Notes: generated by a model from the letters alone, not told the origin. 33,982 nt of DNA from JAPUDQ01 sp049644865 (GCA_049644865.1 JBARSV010000024.1:1-33982); one strand, 5' to 3'. Shown: positions 1 to 8,063, counted from the stretch's first letter. Numbers and translations are program-made.

Positions 1-141
1 AATCCCACGCTGCTCCGTGACAGAATACAGCTATTAACAAGTAAGCTAGAAAGGATCCAGCGAGAGCAGGGATACCACTTCTAGCCGTTACCGGGAATGG
101 GTAACCTTTACTTATGATCTAATGCGGCGAATAATGACAGG

Positions 142-1029
142 TTACGCACGGTAGGGAGATTTCTTGTGTTTAACCGAGCGTACCCGTTGGCCAAGTACAA
201 GTACCATGATGACTGCTACCGCAATGACTGGTGCCAGCCAACGCCAATACCCGGTGATGGCGAAAACAATCTGGCCTTTTTCACTTGATCCTACCGAAGC
301 CTTGAGGTAGATTGGCCCAAAATAATCCCCATTTTGCCGATACTCAACCGAGCGTGTCCGCCCCGCAAACAATAGTGGGCCTTTGACCGTGGTCGTACCA
401 TACGGCTGCGTCGCGACACGGACACTTGGGAAGAAACCTGTTGCTGACTTGGGATCGGCCGGATTGTACAGCTTCATCGAAGCCGACAAACCATCACCGA
501 TCTGCAACCATGAGGTCGTAAAGCCGACAATATCTGCCTGGTGACTCGGCGGTGTGCCGTTTTGGATGACCAGCAGCGTACCGACACTAACCGACTGCGC
601 CGCAGCCGCCGCACCATCTGGTATGGTCGAAGCCAAGACGGCCGCAAACACGTCACCCTGCGGCAATTTCGCCCCATCGAGCACAAAATACACTCGCATC
701 GCCCCACGTGGCTCGAGCGTCACGCGGTCAAAATCGAGCTTCACCCCCGCCGCGACTTGTTCGCTCGCATAGAACTCAAGTCCACCCTCGTCATCGATCT
801 GGCGAAAGGCCTTGACCTGCAGAGCAACGGTATTTTTCGTCGACTCGGGGTTTGATATGTCGACAAAGCCTTTTTTGACCTCGCCCTTGCCTAAGGTCGC
901 ATCGTCATAGATCAGCGGCGCGATCTTGAGCGACTGTGCGGATACGGTATACGTTGTATAAAACCACACACTCAGCATAAGCACTATGGCCATGCTGAGG
1001 GATTTGGAAAGCATTTTTATCTGTGTCAT
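142..1029 (-). CDS. DUF916/WxL-like surface protein with C-terminal membrane anchor
   Basis: 295 aa. A signal peptide (roughly residues 1-31, ending near VSA) is followed by a beta-rich ectodomain and a C-terminal membrane helix (about 263-282) with a basic tail (KHKK). The order of short strands, SNPESTKNTVALQVKAF and a PRGAMRVYFVL segment resembles the DUF916/WxL peptidoglycan-binding fold, so the protein probably sits on the outer face of the membrane and binds envelope polymer or other surface proteins. A second protein of the same design lies at 3082-3969. A TATAAT box (1038-1043) ends 8 nt before the ATG and no Shine-Dalgarno is seen, so the mRNA is probably leaderless. Downstream, a GTTACC/GGTAAC inverted repeat lies at 87-105. 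The family assignment rests on pattern similarity only. Confidence 0.7.
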   Translation of the reverse strand: MTQIKMLSKSLSMAIVLMLSVWFYTTYTVSAQSLKIAPLIYDDATLGKGEVKKGFVDISNPESTKNTVALQVKAFRQIDDEGGLEFYASEQVAAGVKLDFDRVTLEPRGAMRVYFVLDGAKLPQGDVFAAVLASTIPDGAAAAAQSVSVGTLLVIQNGTPPSHQADIVGFTTSWLQIGDGLSASMKLYNPADPKSATGFFPSVRVATQPYGTTTVKGPLLFAGRTRSVEYRQNGDYFGPIYLKASVGSSEKGQIVFAITGYWRWLAPVIAVAVIMVLVLGQRVRSVKHKKSPYRA

Positions 1030-1090
1030 TGCTTATGATTATATCAGAATAGATGGACTCGAGGTGTCTCGCCTTGAGCATACGCTCTTC

Positions 1091-1351
1091 TTACCTCGTC
1101 GCTTTGTGCAGTATCGACGCCGCATATGTCTGGTATGGCAGACCTTCCTCGATAGCTTTGGCTTTCAGCCGAAGATAGTCAAGCTCAGTGATTCGCAAAT
1201 TGATGTTACGTGTTTTCTTGAGTGTATAACGAGCTGATTCTTGCACCTCACGTTTTCGTTCGGGAAAGTTTGGCACACTGACAAACTCACCGCGATCGTA
1301 GGCGTCCAATATCTCTTGCTCTTCTGGATCTAGGTCGTAGTCATACATCAT
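1091..1351 (-). CDS. CopG-like antitoxin of a BrnT-type module
   Basis: 86 aa. An acidic N-terminus (DLDPEEQEILDAYDRGE) is followed by a ribbon-helix-helix-like C-terminal half (RNINLRITELDYLRLKAKA, then GLPYQTYAASILHKA), the usual form of antitoxins that follow BrnT-like toxins. The ATG overlaps the stop of the toxin gene by 4 nt (ATGA), so translation is probably coupled. As in BrnTA loci the toxin gene comes first. The RHH domain would be expected to bind the palindrome at 1636-1657 and repress the operon. Confidence 0.75.
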   Translation of the reverse strand: MMYDYDLDPEEQEILDAYDRGEFVSVPNFPERKREVQESARYTLKKTRNINLRITELDYLRLKAKAIEEGLPYQTYAASILHKATR

Positions 1352-1623
1352 GCTTCTCCTTTCAAATATTTCTTGGTTGCTTTACGGCTTGGGATAATAG
1401 TCTTTAAAAATATTTTTTCATTATCTTCTACATATGGCACAGCATACGCATAGCTATCAATTTCGACAACGAAAATCTTTTGGTGTGGATATTTCGCGCT
1501 CGGATGACGGATATCATCCAATAGATTGCCCGACTCGATTGCGGCTACTATTTCCGTAAAACCAATCATTCGTTCCTGCCTCAAACGGGCATTTTTATCC
1601 GAGTTCCAATCAAAAGGCTTCAC
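1348..1623 (-). CDS. BrnT-like ribonuclease toxin
   Basis: 91 aa from a GTG start. The opening VKPFDWNSDKNARLRQER matches the BrnT-type start (F-x-W-D-x-x-K-N), and the C-terminal half carries the strand pattern YAVPYVEDNEKIFLKTIIPSRKATKKY typical of this RelE-fold toxin group. The family cleaves RNA and is neutralised by the downstream RHH antitoxin. I chose GTG at 1623 over the TTG at 1641 because a TTGACA / N17 / TACATT promoter ends exactly 6 nt before this GTG. The TTG would lie inside the promoter. Confidence 0.72.
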   Translation of the reverse strand: MKPFDWNSDKNARLRQERMIGFTEIVAAIESGNLLDDIRHPSAKYPHQKIFVVEIDSYAYAVPYVEDNEKIFLKTIIPSRKATKKYLKGEA

Positions 1624-1629
1624 CCTATC

Positions 1630-1658
1630 AATGTATGACAAATGATATGATTTGTCAA
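1630..1658 (-). promoter_or_regulatory. Promoter and operator of the BrnT-like module
   Basis: On the minus strand: TTGACA (1653-1658), 17-nt spacer, TACATT (1630-1635), 6 nt, then GTG. A perfect inverted repeat TGACAAAT / ATTTGTCA (1636-1643 and 1650-1657, 6-nt gap) covers the -35 box and the spacer, as expected for autorepression by the antitoxin. Confidence 0.7.
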
Positions 1659-1671
1659 TATTAGGTGGCGT

Positions 1672-3054
1672 TTACGGCGTCACCGTCCCGACGGTTGTGA
1701 TGACATTTGTGTACGTCCCTGCAGGGTTAAGCATGGTGGTGTCGAGTCGAAGTCGCATATTGAGCACGTCTTTGGCACTTTGCCGACCGGTGCGGGTATA
1801 GTAGCTGGTGCTGGTACCTGGAAATGCCGCGTAGGCTGCGCCGCTGCTCCACTTGCCCGGAATGGACGTAGCATTCGTACCGTACAGCGTAAAGCCAAGC
1901 CCCTTGGTCGTACCCTCGACCCACGTCACTGGGCTCGCAATGGTACCACTGACACCGCTGATGGTATCAGCGCCTTTGGTGAGGTCGTTGTTTTGACTGA
2001 CGGCCAAGGTATAGCCCTTCACCGAATCAGTCAGGACTGCAGCGTCATAATTACTCGTCTGTGAGACACCGGGTATGATGCCCGATGCAAATCCCAGCCC
2101 GGCCGTGTTGCCCGCCACACCGGCGTCATATTCGGCTTTGATCTCATTCAACGTGAGCGTGCGGTTGAATAATTTTACTTCATCTAACACTCCATTAAAT
2201 TGACGATTGAGACCATGAAAATCACCGATAGATAGATAGTCCGAACTATTTTGTAAGCTAGTAGAAATAGTTCCTCCACAGGATGACATTGTCCTCGCTA
2301 CACCATCGATATATACTTTTGCCCTGTCCAGTGATGCGGCCTGAGTGCCATCGTAGGCGAACGCAACGTGATGCCATGTGCCAGCCGTCCATGAACTGTC
2401 AGTGTCCACGCAATTACCTCCAGTATCAGTCGGAGCATTTGCAACAAAAACTCGTAATGTTGTACTCGAAGAACCAGTCTGTAAAACCCACGAGCTGTCC
2501 GTAGGATATTGGGACTGTGCCACCAGCGCTTTATTAGCCGTAAGGGCAGATTGTTTTGCCCACAAGGAAACCGTCATATGCTGTCCAAAATTAAGCTGCG
2601 CGTTATCGGCAACACGTACATCAGATGTGCCGCCTGTGTCAACTGCATTTCCCACCTTCCCGGTTGCCCAGCTCACACCCGTTTGCAAATTACCATTATT
2701 GGTATATAGACTTTCATCTCTTGTAAATGTACCTGAATTTTCTTCGAGCGGGTAATACCCAACTAGCCCGCCCGGCTGCACCGTCAGTTGCAAACTATTT
2801 TGCAACTGTGCGACGTAGCCGCTATCAAGTTTGTAGCTGCCGCCGCTGCCCTCTCCGATAATGCTCTCGCCGCCACTACTGGTCAGTTTGTAGCTACCGC
2901 CGGTCGTATCACCGCCGAAGCTGTTACCAACGACACTGGCATCGATGATATAACTACCGCCTGTAAATCGTTCGGCGCTGGCTGTCGAGAAAAACCCAAC
3001 CACAATAACCGCCAAGATAGCAAACAGGCTAACGAGATGAAATTTACCCCTCAT
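1672..3054 (-). CDS. Secreted LamG-domain (concanavalin A-like) protein
   Basis: 460 aa. A signal peptide (about 1-27) is followed by a Gly/Ser-rich segment with a threefold repeat of the type GG-S-Y-(K/I)-L/D (GGSYIIDAS, GGSYKLTSS, GGSYKLDSG). A LamG-like jelly-roll domain follows at about 100-310 (VGYYPLEENSG, MTVSLWAKQS, WHHVAFAYDGTQ, VYIDGVA, LDEVKLFNRTLTLNEI), then a C-terminal beta domain like the one in the protein at 4084-4704 (both end in an AGTYT-x-VITTVG or TGTYTDTVTYT strand). LamG domains bind glycans or proteins, so a cell-surface adhesion role is likely. A TATAAT box (3065-3070) ends 10 nt before the ATG. It sits between two DUF916-like genes and may be displayed with them. Confidence 0.8.
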   Translation of the reverse strand: MRGKFHLVSLFAILAVIVVGFFSTASAERFTGGSYIIDASVVGNSFGGDTTGGSYKLTSSGGESIIGEGSGGSYKLDSGYVAQLQNSLQLTVQPGGLVGYYPLEENSGTFTRDESLYTNNGNLQTGVSWATGKVGNAVDTGGTSDVRVADNAQLNFGQHMTVSLWAKQSALTANKALVAQSQYPTDSSWVLQTGSSSTTLRVFVANAPTDTGGNCVDTDSSWTAGTWHHVAFAYDGTQAASLDRAKVYIDGVARTMSSCGGTISTSLQNSSDYLSIGDFHGLNRQFNGVLDEVKLFNRTLTLNEIKAEYDAGVAGNTAGLGFASGIIPGVSQTSNYDAAVLTDSVKGYTLAVSQNNDLTKGADTISGVSGTIASPVTWVEGTTKGLGFTLYGTNATSIPGKWSSGAAYAAFPGTSTSYYTRTGRQSAKDVLNMRLRLDTTMLNPAGTYTNVITTVGTVTP

Positions 3055-3081
3055 ACTGCTTTTGATTATAGCAGAGACGCT

Positions 3082-3969
3082 CTAGCGACGAAACCGACGA
3101 TATAGCATGTAGAGAATAGCGAGAAATACCAGCGCCGCGATCAGCACAAACCAGAGTGGCGCGATGAAGACCAATTGGTCGTGTGTGACCTTCTTACCCA
3201 ATATGTCGCTCTCGGTCTGCACATTGTACCAACCAAGCCATGGGCCTTGTTCCCAGGCGAGCGGGATGTCGCGGGTGGTTTTTGGGAGCAGTACGTATTC
3301 GGTCGTCTTGTTGTACATGTTGCCACCCAAGATGTTGTTGATGCGCAGGGTACTCTTCATGACAAAGTCGGTATTACCGGTATTTTCCACCGTCATGCGA
3401 CCTCGCAGCGGATAACCGATCTGTATTGGGTCAATCAGGACTTCTATCTGACGCCCCGCCTGTATATAGTCGCCGTTGACAGTCGCATAGATGATCGACC
3501 CGACGCGCTTTTGACGGCCAATCTGTGATGTCTGGCTCGGATCAACTTCCGTCTCGGCGAAGAGAACACCGTAGTGGCCGCCTGGCGCGGCGTCGGCCGG
3601 CACCGTGATAGTATATGGCACATCAACTTTCTCGCCTGGTTTTAGTTCATAACGATTTTGTTCAAATTTGATCCACTGGTAGGCGTCGGCATTTGGCAAC
3701 TTCGTCTCAAGATCAGCCTCATACTGACTGTTTTTCACGCTGTATGGTACGGCATATACCTTGAACGTGTAGCGTGATGTGCCATCGTTGATAATCGTAA
3801 AGCTGTCTGACTTGGTCTGACCAGCATCGAGCTTGTAGGGCTTTGATGTCGGTGACATGACAATACTCTCACCCTCGATTGCGCGCACGGTGGCCGATTG
3901 CATGACGAGTCCAGCAAGTATTGATACAGCGACTGCCCCACCGACGAAGATCCGAGAAATTTTTATCAT
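3082..3969 (-). CDS. DUF916/WxL-like surface protein with C-terminal membrane anchor
   Basis: 295 aa from the ATG at 3969. The N-terminal signal helix is about 1-29, with an ectodomain beginning around GESIVMSPTSKPYKLDAGQT and carrying beta-sandwich strands (FTIINDGTSRYTFKVYAVPYS, then ELKPGEKVDVPYTITVPADAAPGGHYGVLFAET), which is the classic DUF916 P-A-D-A-x-P-G-G-H-Y-G pattern. A membrane helix near 268-288 and a basic tail (YRRFRR) follow. It is better conserved than the paralogue at 142-1029. The frame extends upstream, but a TATAAT box (3977-3982) ends 7 nt before this ATG, so I take 3969 as the start. It likely works with the adjacent secreted proteins at 1672 and 4084. Confidence 0.8.
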   Translation of the reverse strand: MIKISRIFVGGAVAVSILAGLVMQSATVRAIEGESIVMSPTSKPYKLDAGQTKSDSFTIINDGTSRYTFKVYAVPYSVKNSQYEADLETKLPNADAYQWIKFEQNRYELKPGEKVDVPYTITVPADAAPGGHYGVLFAETEVDPSQTSQIGRQKRVGSIIYATVNGDYIQAGRQIEVLIDPIQIGYPLRGRMTVENTGNTDFVMKSTLRINNILGGNMYNKTTEYVLLPKTTRDIPLAWEQGPWLGWYNVQTESDILGKKVTHDQLVFIAPLWFVLIAALVFLAILYMLYRRFRR

Positions 3970-4083
3970 AGCAATGATTATACATGCCCTGCACGAGATT
4001 TTCTGTTGCAGCCTATACAACACAAGCAAACAGGACTAACCTTGATAAAGAGATAGCCCTGTTATACGTGACGAATGAATTGA

Positions 4084-4704
4084 CTAGTTTGTCAACGCGG
4101 TATATGTCACGGTATCGGTGTACGTGCCGGTCGGGTTGGTCGTGTCAGCCTTGGCTGAATACCACACCGTCGTTACTTCACCGCTTCCTGCAGCTGAGGA
4201 TGTCGTGCGAAGCAACTGATCGGTTGTTTTCACGCCTAAGAATAGGTGTGAATCAGTTGTCTGATCAGTTTGTGCCGTATATGACGCACTAAAGTTGCTA
4301 CCAGCGGTCAAGTTGGCTGTACCAGATGCGATGCCGTAACCCCACGTGTTGTTCGACAATGCAGCGGGTGAACCCCACGTCGTACTTGACGATGTCGGGA
4401 TGTTGTTACCGACATTGACAAGGTTGGTGTTGGCATCAGCGTCCTTGAGACTGAGGTTGTAGCCCGTCCCATGGTTGGTTGTCACCGTCACAGTGTCGCT
4501 CGCGGTACTTTGGGCACCACCAGAGACTGGTATGATGTTGAGCGTTACTGTACCACTGGTCGTCACACTGATAGACGACGCCAGCACGGCATTGATCGTC
4601 GTGTTGGCGGTCGCCGCTGAAGCAGCAACTGGAGCCAAAACGAGACCGACAACCGCAGCAACACTTGCCACAACCGCAGCACGTGACTTAAGTTGTTGTT
4701 TCAT
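4084..4704 (-). CDS. Small secreted beta-rich surface protein
   Basis: 206 aa. A clear signal peptide is present (KSRAAVVASVAAVVGLVLAP, ending near ASA). The rest is Thr/Ser/Asn-rich with regular strands (TINAVLASSISVTTSG, DTVTVTTNHGTGYNLSLKDAD, TGTYTDTVTYTAL). Similar small secreted proteins are common in Saccharibacteria and resemble WxL-type or pilin-like beta domains, but I cannot assign a function. The start has a purine-rich AAGGAATAAGG stretch just upstream, so unlike its neighbours it seems to use a leader. The TATAATC-like AGATAATCT lies further upstream (about 4743-4751). Confidence 0.7.
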   Translation of the reverse strand: MKQQLKSRAAVVASVAAVVGLVLAPVAASAATANTTINAVLASSISVTTSGTVTLNIIPVSGGAQSTASDTVTVTTNHGTGYNLSLKDADANTNLVNVGNNIPTSSSTTWGSPAALSNNTWGYGIASGTANLTAGSNFSASYTAQTDQTTDSHLFLGVKTTDQLLRTTSSAAGSGEVTTVWYSAKADTTNPTGTYTDTVTYTALTN

Positions 4705-4798
4705 TCCTTATTCCTTTTTGTTTTAAAGTTGGTTTGGTTAGATTATCTCCTAACCATAGGCATTATGTCAATAGAGTTTGTCGTGCAGTTATCCACAA

Positions 4799-5374
4799 TC
4801 AGTACCCCAGGATTATCTTTTCCTCAACTAAACGTTTAGTTGAGGCATTCGTAAGAAAATGGAGGGTCTGCAAACCTGCGGCGTCGGCACCAGCGCAAAA
4901 TTCCTCACGATCATCAACCATGAGACAATCTGCCGCGTCAAGGCAAAGTTTCTCAACTGTTGCCCGATAAATGTTTGGGTCAGGCTTAACCATACCTACC
5001 TCGTATGACAACGTCACCACGTCAAATAATTCATTGAGTTCCCCGAACGTAAATATCCGTTCCATCACACCTCTCCCAACATTACTAAGCAACGCCGTTT
5101 TAATACCTCTACTGCGCAAATCGCGTACGTAAGAGAGCATGGACTCATTGCGAGCGTGATGCTCGTTAATCATAGCATCGGCCTCATACGTAGTTGCCCC
5201 AATCAGCCGAGCGACCTGGGACACGTATTCTTGCCTATCGATGTAGCCGTAGTCGGCAGTTTTACGTACATCTGCTAATTCTTGTCGTTTATGCACTGGG
5301 CATAATTCGCTCAGTGCTAGATAACTAGTACCTATAAGAACACCGAAACAATCAAAAATTACGGCCCTTACCAT
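4799..5374 (-). CDS. HAD-superfamily hydrolase (subfamily IA-like)
   Basis: 191 aa. HAD motif I is near the N-terminus (VIFDCFGVL), motif II is LLSNVG, motif III is the lysine in VGMVKPDPNIY, and motif IV is VDDREEF. An alpha-helical cap lies between motifs I and II. The residue two after the nucleophile Asp is Phe, not Asp, as in dehalogenase-like branches, so plain phosphatase activity is uncertain. The ATG shares one base with the stop of the upstream gene (TGATG), so the two are cotranslated. A close paralogue with the same motifs lies at 13384-13962. Confidence 0.8.
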   Translation of the reverse strand: MVRAVIFDCFGVLIGTSYLALSELCPVHKRQELADVRKTADYGYIDRQEYVSQVARLIGATTYEADAMINEHHARNESMLSYVRDLRSRGIKTALLSNVGRGVMERIFTFGELNELFDVVTLSYEVGMVKPDPNIYRATVEKLCLDAADCLMVDDREEFCAGADAAGLQTLHFLTNASTKRLVEEKIILGY

Positions 5375-5970
5375 CAACGAAGCTTTATCGATTTAATGAC
5401 TGTCGAAAGATCAGGGATTTGCTTATCGAACAATACTTTTATTGCCGTATTACTACCGCCGAAAGTGCCTTTGGCATTTTTACAACTTGTGGTCCAAGCA
5501 CTCGCTACGCTGCTATCAAATTCTAATATATCGTAGACATACTTTTTACCAGAAGGACAAACCCCGCGATCATCAGTATCCTCACCAGTCTTTAGGGTTC
5601 GCCGAGCATCAAAATTAGCTCTACTCAAGGCAAAAACAAGCTGTGTATATGCCTCAAGGCTATTACCGTAGCTGCTAGTACCAACGACGGTGGCGTCATA
5701 ACCCTTACGGGCCTCGAACTGACGACTATCTTGACTCACGGTGATACTATATGACTCCCGTCCCTCATTAGACACGATCGGCCCATATACTGTCATCCGC
5801 ACGCTGCGCGATGCATCAAGCTTGGTCACTTCAATCTTTTCCACCAAATTGCTATCAACTGTTTGTGGCTTAGCTTGATTGCCACGCAACAGCAAGTATG
5901 CGCCAACCACGACAAGAATGAGAATTGTCACGAAAACAATGTAGCCAAGTTGTGTAGGACGACCTCGCAT
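5374..5970 (-). CDS. Single-pass membrane protein of unknown function
   Basis: 198 aa. A short basic N-terminus (MRGRPTQLG) is followed by one membrane helix (about 10-30), then an extracytoplasmic domain with SRSVRMTVYGPIVSNEGRESY and two paired-Cys candidates (CPSGKKY and SCKNAKG). I do not recognise the family. A TATAAT box (5978-5983) ends 7 nt before the chosen ATG, which favours this start over the one 27 nt upstream. The stop overlaps the HAD gene start by one base. Confidence 0.65.
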   Translation of the reverse strand: MRGRPTQLGYIVFVTILILVVVGAYLLLRGNQAKPQTVDSNLVEKIEVTKLDASRSVRMTVYGPIVSNEGRESYSITVSQDSRQFEARKGYDATVVGTSSYGNSLEAYTQLVFALSRANFDARRTLKTGEDTDDRGVCPSGKKYVYDILEFDSSVASAWTTSCKNAKGTFGGSNTAIKVLFDKQIPDLSTVIKSIKLR

Positions 5971-6167
5971 GCGACATATTATATAGGACTTTTGCAAAAC
6001 CCTAAAATTCTCTAGTGAAAAATGTGGTATTAGACTATTTTTTGTAAGACAGTATTGTAAACAAAATTATCAAACTAGCGTGGATAAACCGACAAGTTTC
6101 TGCCCAGCGCCACAATCGATCTCACTTATATACATTTGGTGGGTTATAGGAAATTTGTTGGAGTTTA

Positions 6168-6782
6168 TTATGCTGTACAGCATTCTCCCCCGCTATCAGT
6201 AGATCGGCTTTCATATGCCCAAAACGGTATAATCTTGTTCTTCCCAATCGCCACAAGCACATCCACAATCTCATAAACCGGCTGATAGTCACCTTCGGTC
6301 GTCACCGCCGAGCAGGCCCAGGCATCGTTTTCGTACGTGACATCGATCCCGACATACGGATACCTGGACTTCCAAAATTCAGCCCGTATCACCTCATCAC
6401 TATTGCCTCCGCCGGTGACGGGCGGTTCCTGATAGCCCAGTCTGCCTGACAACCGGACAAGTTTGTGGTAGCCAGAACGATCAGCAAGTAACTGCACAAA
6501 TACGCCCTCTGGCGTCACGCCCGTAAAGACCTGTTCGCTCAACACGACATCTTGACCACCCCGTCTCTCGACGAGTGGGGGCAGTTCGCGCGAATACAAA
6601 TCACCCGGTTGTGGTAGATTTCGCCTCAGCACAAACTGGTCATAGAGCCCATCTAGCCACCGCTCATCACACACCGGATCACGCGTAATTCGCCGCGCCA
6701 ATCGGTCGACAGGGGAAACTTGTGGCAGTCTTTCACTTCGAGAAGCTACCGGTTGCCTGCGCTCTACGACTGCCGTCGACAT
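6168..6782 (-). CDS. Hypothetical protein
   Basis: 204 aa from the ATG at 6782. Soluble, with no signal peptide or membrane segment. The N-terminal 40 residues are Arg/Pro-rich and probably disordered. The rest looks folded (YDQFVLRRNLPQPGD, GYHKLVRLSGRLGYQEP, IDVTYENDAWACSAV) and ends in ECCTA. No family recognised. The frame extends to 6848, but the nearer ATG is preceded by an AAGG-type site about 10 nt upstream, so I prefer it. The 170 nt downstream (5998-6167) hold nothing I can identify. Confidence 0.55.
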   Translation of the reverse strand: MSTAVVERRQPVASRSERLPQVSPVDRLARRITRDPVCDERWLDGLYDQFVLRRNLPQPGDLYSRELPPLVERRGGQDVVLSEQVFTGVTPEGVFVQLLADRSGYHKLVRLSGRLGYQEPPVTGGGNSDEVIRAEFWKSRYPYVGIDVTYENDAWACSAVTTEGDYQPVYEIVDVLVAIGKNKIIPFWAYESRSTDSGGECCTA

Positions 6783-6851
6783 GATGTTTGACCTTTTTGT
6801 GTTACAAAACTCTACTACCGTAATACGCTTATGATGTCGTCTTGTCAACAG

Positions 6852-7115
6852 TTAGTTACACGCGCCAGTAGATCGTACGAGGTGAGAGAAATTATCGCTC
6901 CCGTCGCACACACTGGCTTTGACATCGAGCTTTTCAGTCGTTGTCTGGCGAAATTGTTGTATGTTGTCATTGGTCGAGCGAATAAACGTCACTGCCTGCC
7001 ACAAGAAAAATCCGATGGTGCCAAGCGTGAGTAGCATGAGTACGCCAAATGTCGTGATCCAAAAATTGAGTATCTTGAGCTGACGGACGAGTTGTTTTTC
7101 GAGTTGTTCGTTCAT
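6852..7115 (-). CDS. Small membrane protein
   Basis: 87 aa. A charged N-terminal helix (MNEQLEKQLVRQLKILN) is followed by a membrane span (about 18-40: FGVLMLLTLGTIGFFLWQAV), then a hydrophilic amphipathic segment that could form a coiled coil. The function is unknown; it has the shape of a membrane-anchored coiled-coil adaptor. A TATACT box (7123-7128) ends 7 nt before the ATG at 7115, so I choose this start over the upstream in-frame codon at 7148. Confidence 0.6.
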   Translation of the reverse strand: MNEQLEKQLVRQLKILNFWITTFGVLMLLTLGTIGFFLWQAVTFIRSTNDNIQQFRQTTTEKLDVKASVCDGSDNFSHLVRSTGACN

Positions 7116-7155
7116 ACACACTAGTATAAACCATCCCTCCCTTCTCATAACAACC

Positions 7156-7320
7156 GTGCTCTATTCTCCATTCTCAATTCTCCATTCTTCATTCTCTCCC
7201 TTTCGTCATCCTCAATTCTTCATCCTCCCTTCTTCATTATTAGTTCTTCATTATTCGTTCTTCATTCTCTGTTCTCTATTCTCCCTCTTTTGTCATTCTC
7301 CATCTATCATCTTTATCTTT
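7156..7320. repeat. Degenerate heptanucleotide tandem repeat tract
   Basis: Pyrimidine-rich tract built of about 20 imperfect 7-nt units of the type ATTCTCC / ATTCTTC / GTTCTCT, with unit phase broken in three places. It fills the intergenic space between the small membrane protein gene and the PaaX-like gene. The open frame through it is a product of the stop-free repeat, not a gene. Confidence 0.75.
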
Positions 7321-7354
7321 CATACACCACCCTTGGACCCCTCACCTCATTAGT

Positions 7355-7390
7355 GTTTACTATTTCTGGCCATGGACACAAATAGTAAAC
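7355..7390. promoter_or_regulatory. Palindromic operator-like site downstream of the PaaX-like gene
   Basis: Perfect 11-bp arms GTTTACTATTT (7355-7365) and AAATAGTAAAC (7380-7390) flank a centre with CCATGG. The left 21 bases match 18 of 21 with the minus-strand sequence 8100-8080 in the promoter of the gene it follows, so both ends of the gene carry the same site. It ends at the gene's stop codon and has no T-run, so a protein-binding site is likelier than a terminator. Confidence 0.6.
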
Positions 7391-8028
7391 TACTTTTCAG
7401 ATGAATTTGTGACAGAAAAGAAATTAGTCGCGGGATATTTTTTGGCAAAACGTCGCAGTATGACCGATTCGTTCGCCAAATAATGCGCTTCAAAATACGT
7501 TATGTACTGAGTGCACTGCGTATGCACACCAACCGCTTCAACACTCTCTCGGCAATCAAACGGCGTTATCCAAGTGCTTTTCTGTAGCTGAAAACAGCCT
7601 ATCCTCCGCAAATATGCCGCAATAAACTGACGAGCCGCTTTGCTACCTTGCGGGATGTCATAGACAATAATTCGCCAGCTACGGTCCCACACCGGCACTG
7701 GACAGATCGCTGCCTCGTTGAGCTGCATTTTAGCCAGACGACGCATTGCCTTGGCGGTCAGCTCTAGCCCATGCTCATATTCACCGACCAAATAGCCCCG
7801 AGACTTCATATAGTAGACTGTGCGCATCACTTCTCGACGCCGAGCCCGCTTATCGAGGCTGTTATCGAGCTGCTTCAGAGGCTTGTCAAGCGCCATGACA
7901 ATATTGGGCGCAATAAGTGCCAAACCCAGCGTCGAATATGCTCCCGCCCTCAATATGCGATCGACAATCTCGCCCCGGCACAGCTCCCCCGACTCAGGAA
8001 ACCTCTCGTCATCTGGCTGCCGCTTCAC
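7390..8028 (-). CDS. PaaX/Cas2-like winged-helix transcriptional regulator
   Basis: 212 aa. The N-terminal part looks like a winged helix (YSTLGLALIAPNIVM, then RREVMRTVYYMKSRGYLV and an ELTAKAMRRLAKMQL wing). The C-terminal half has the ferredoxin-like Cas2/PaaX signature (WRIIVYDIPQGSKAARQFI, LRRIGCFQLQKSTWI). Such fusions are widespread in Patescibacteria and act as DNA-binding regulators, not CRISPR nucleases; no cas genes or repeats are nearby. The start is GTG, preceded by GAGGGG, and overlaps (GTGA) the stop of a 9-codon ORF at 8025-8054. The promoter contains a perfect palindrome, which suggests autoregulation. Confidence 0.72.
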   Translation of the reverse strand: MKRQPDDERFPESGELCRGEIVDRILRAGAYSTLGLALIAPNIVMALDKPLKQLDNSLDKRARRREVMRTVYYMKSRGYLVGEYEHGLELTAKAMRRLAKMQLNEAAICPVPVWDRSWRIIVYDIPQGSKAARQFIAAYLRRIGCFQLQKSTWITPFDCRESVEAVGVHTQCTQYITYFEAHYLANESVILRRFAKKYPATNFFSVTNSSEK

Positions 8029-8054
8029 TTCCGCCCCTCACAACACAATTTCAT
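8025..8054 (-). CDS. Nine-residue leader ORF upstream of the regulator gene
   Basis: ATG at 8054 encodes MKLCCEGRK and stops at a TGA that overlaps the GTG of the PaaX-like gene by 4 nt. A TATACT box ends 9 nt before the ATG, so this would be the first codon of an almost leaderless mRNA. The GAGGGG inside the mini-ORF can serve as Shine-Dalgarno for the main gene. Translation of the short ORF may feed ribosomes to the GTG start. This is an inference from layout only. Confidence 0.4.
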   Translation of the reverse strand: MKLCCEGRK

Positions 8055-8063
8055 ATTGGTATC

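Noticed and set aside
7156..7353. 65-codon open frame of Ser/Phe/Leu repeats
   Set aside because: Produced by the stop-free heptamer tract; no ribosome-binding site and no protein-like composition.
7390..8028. Cas2, and therefore a CRISPR locus
   Set aside because: The protein has an N-terminal winged helix and PaaX-like layout. There are no repeat-spacer arrays or other cas genes in the window.
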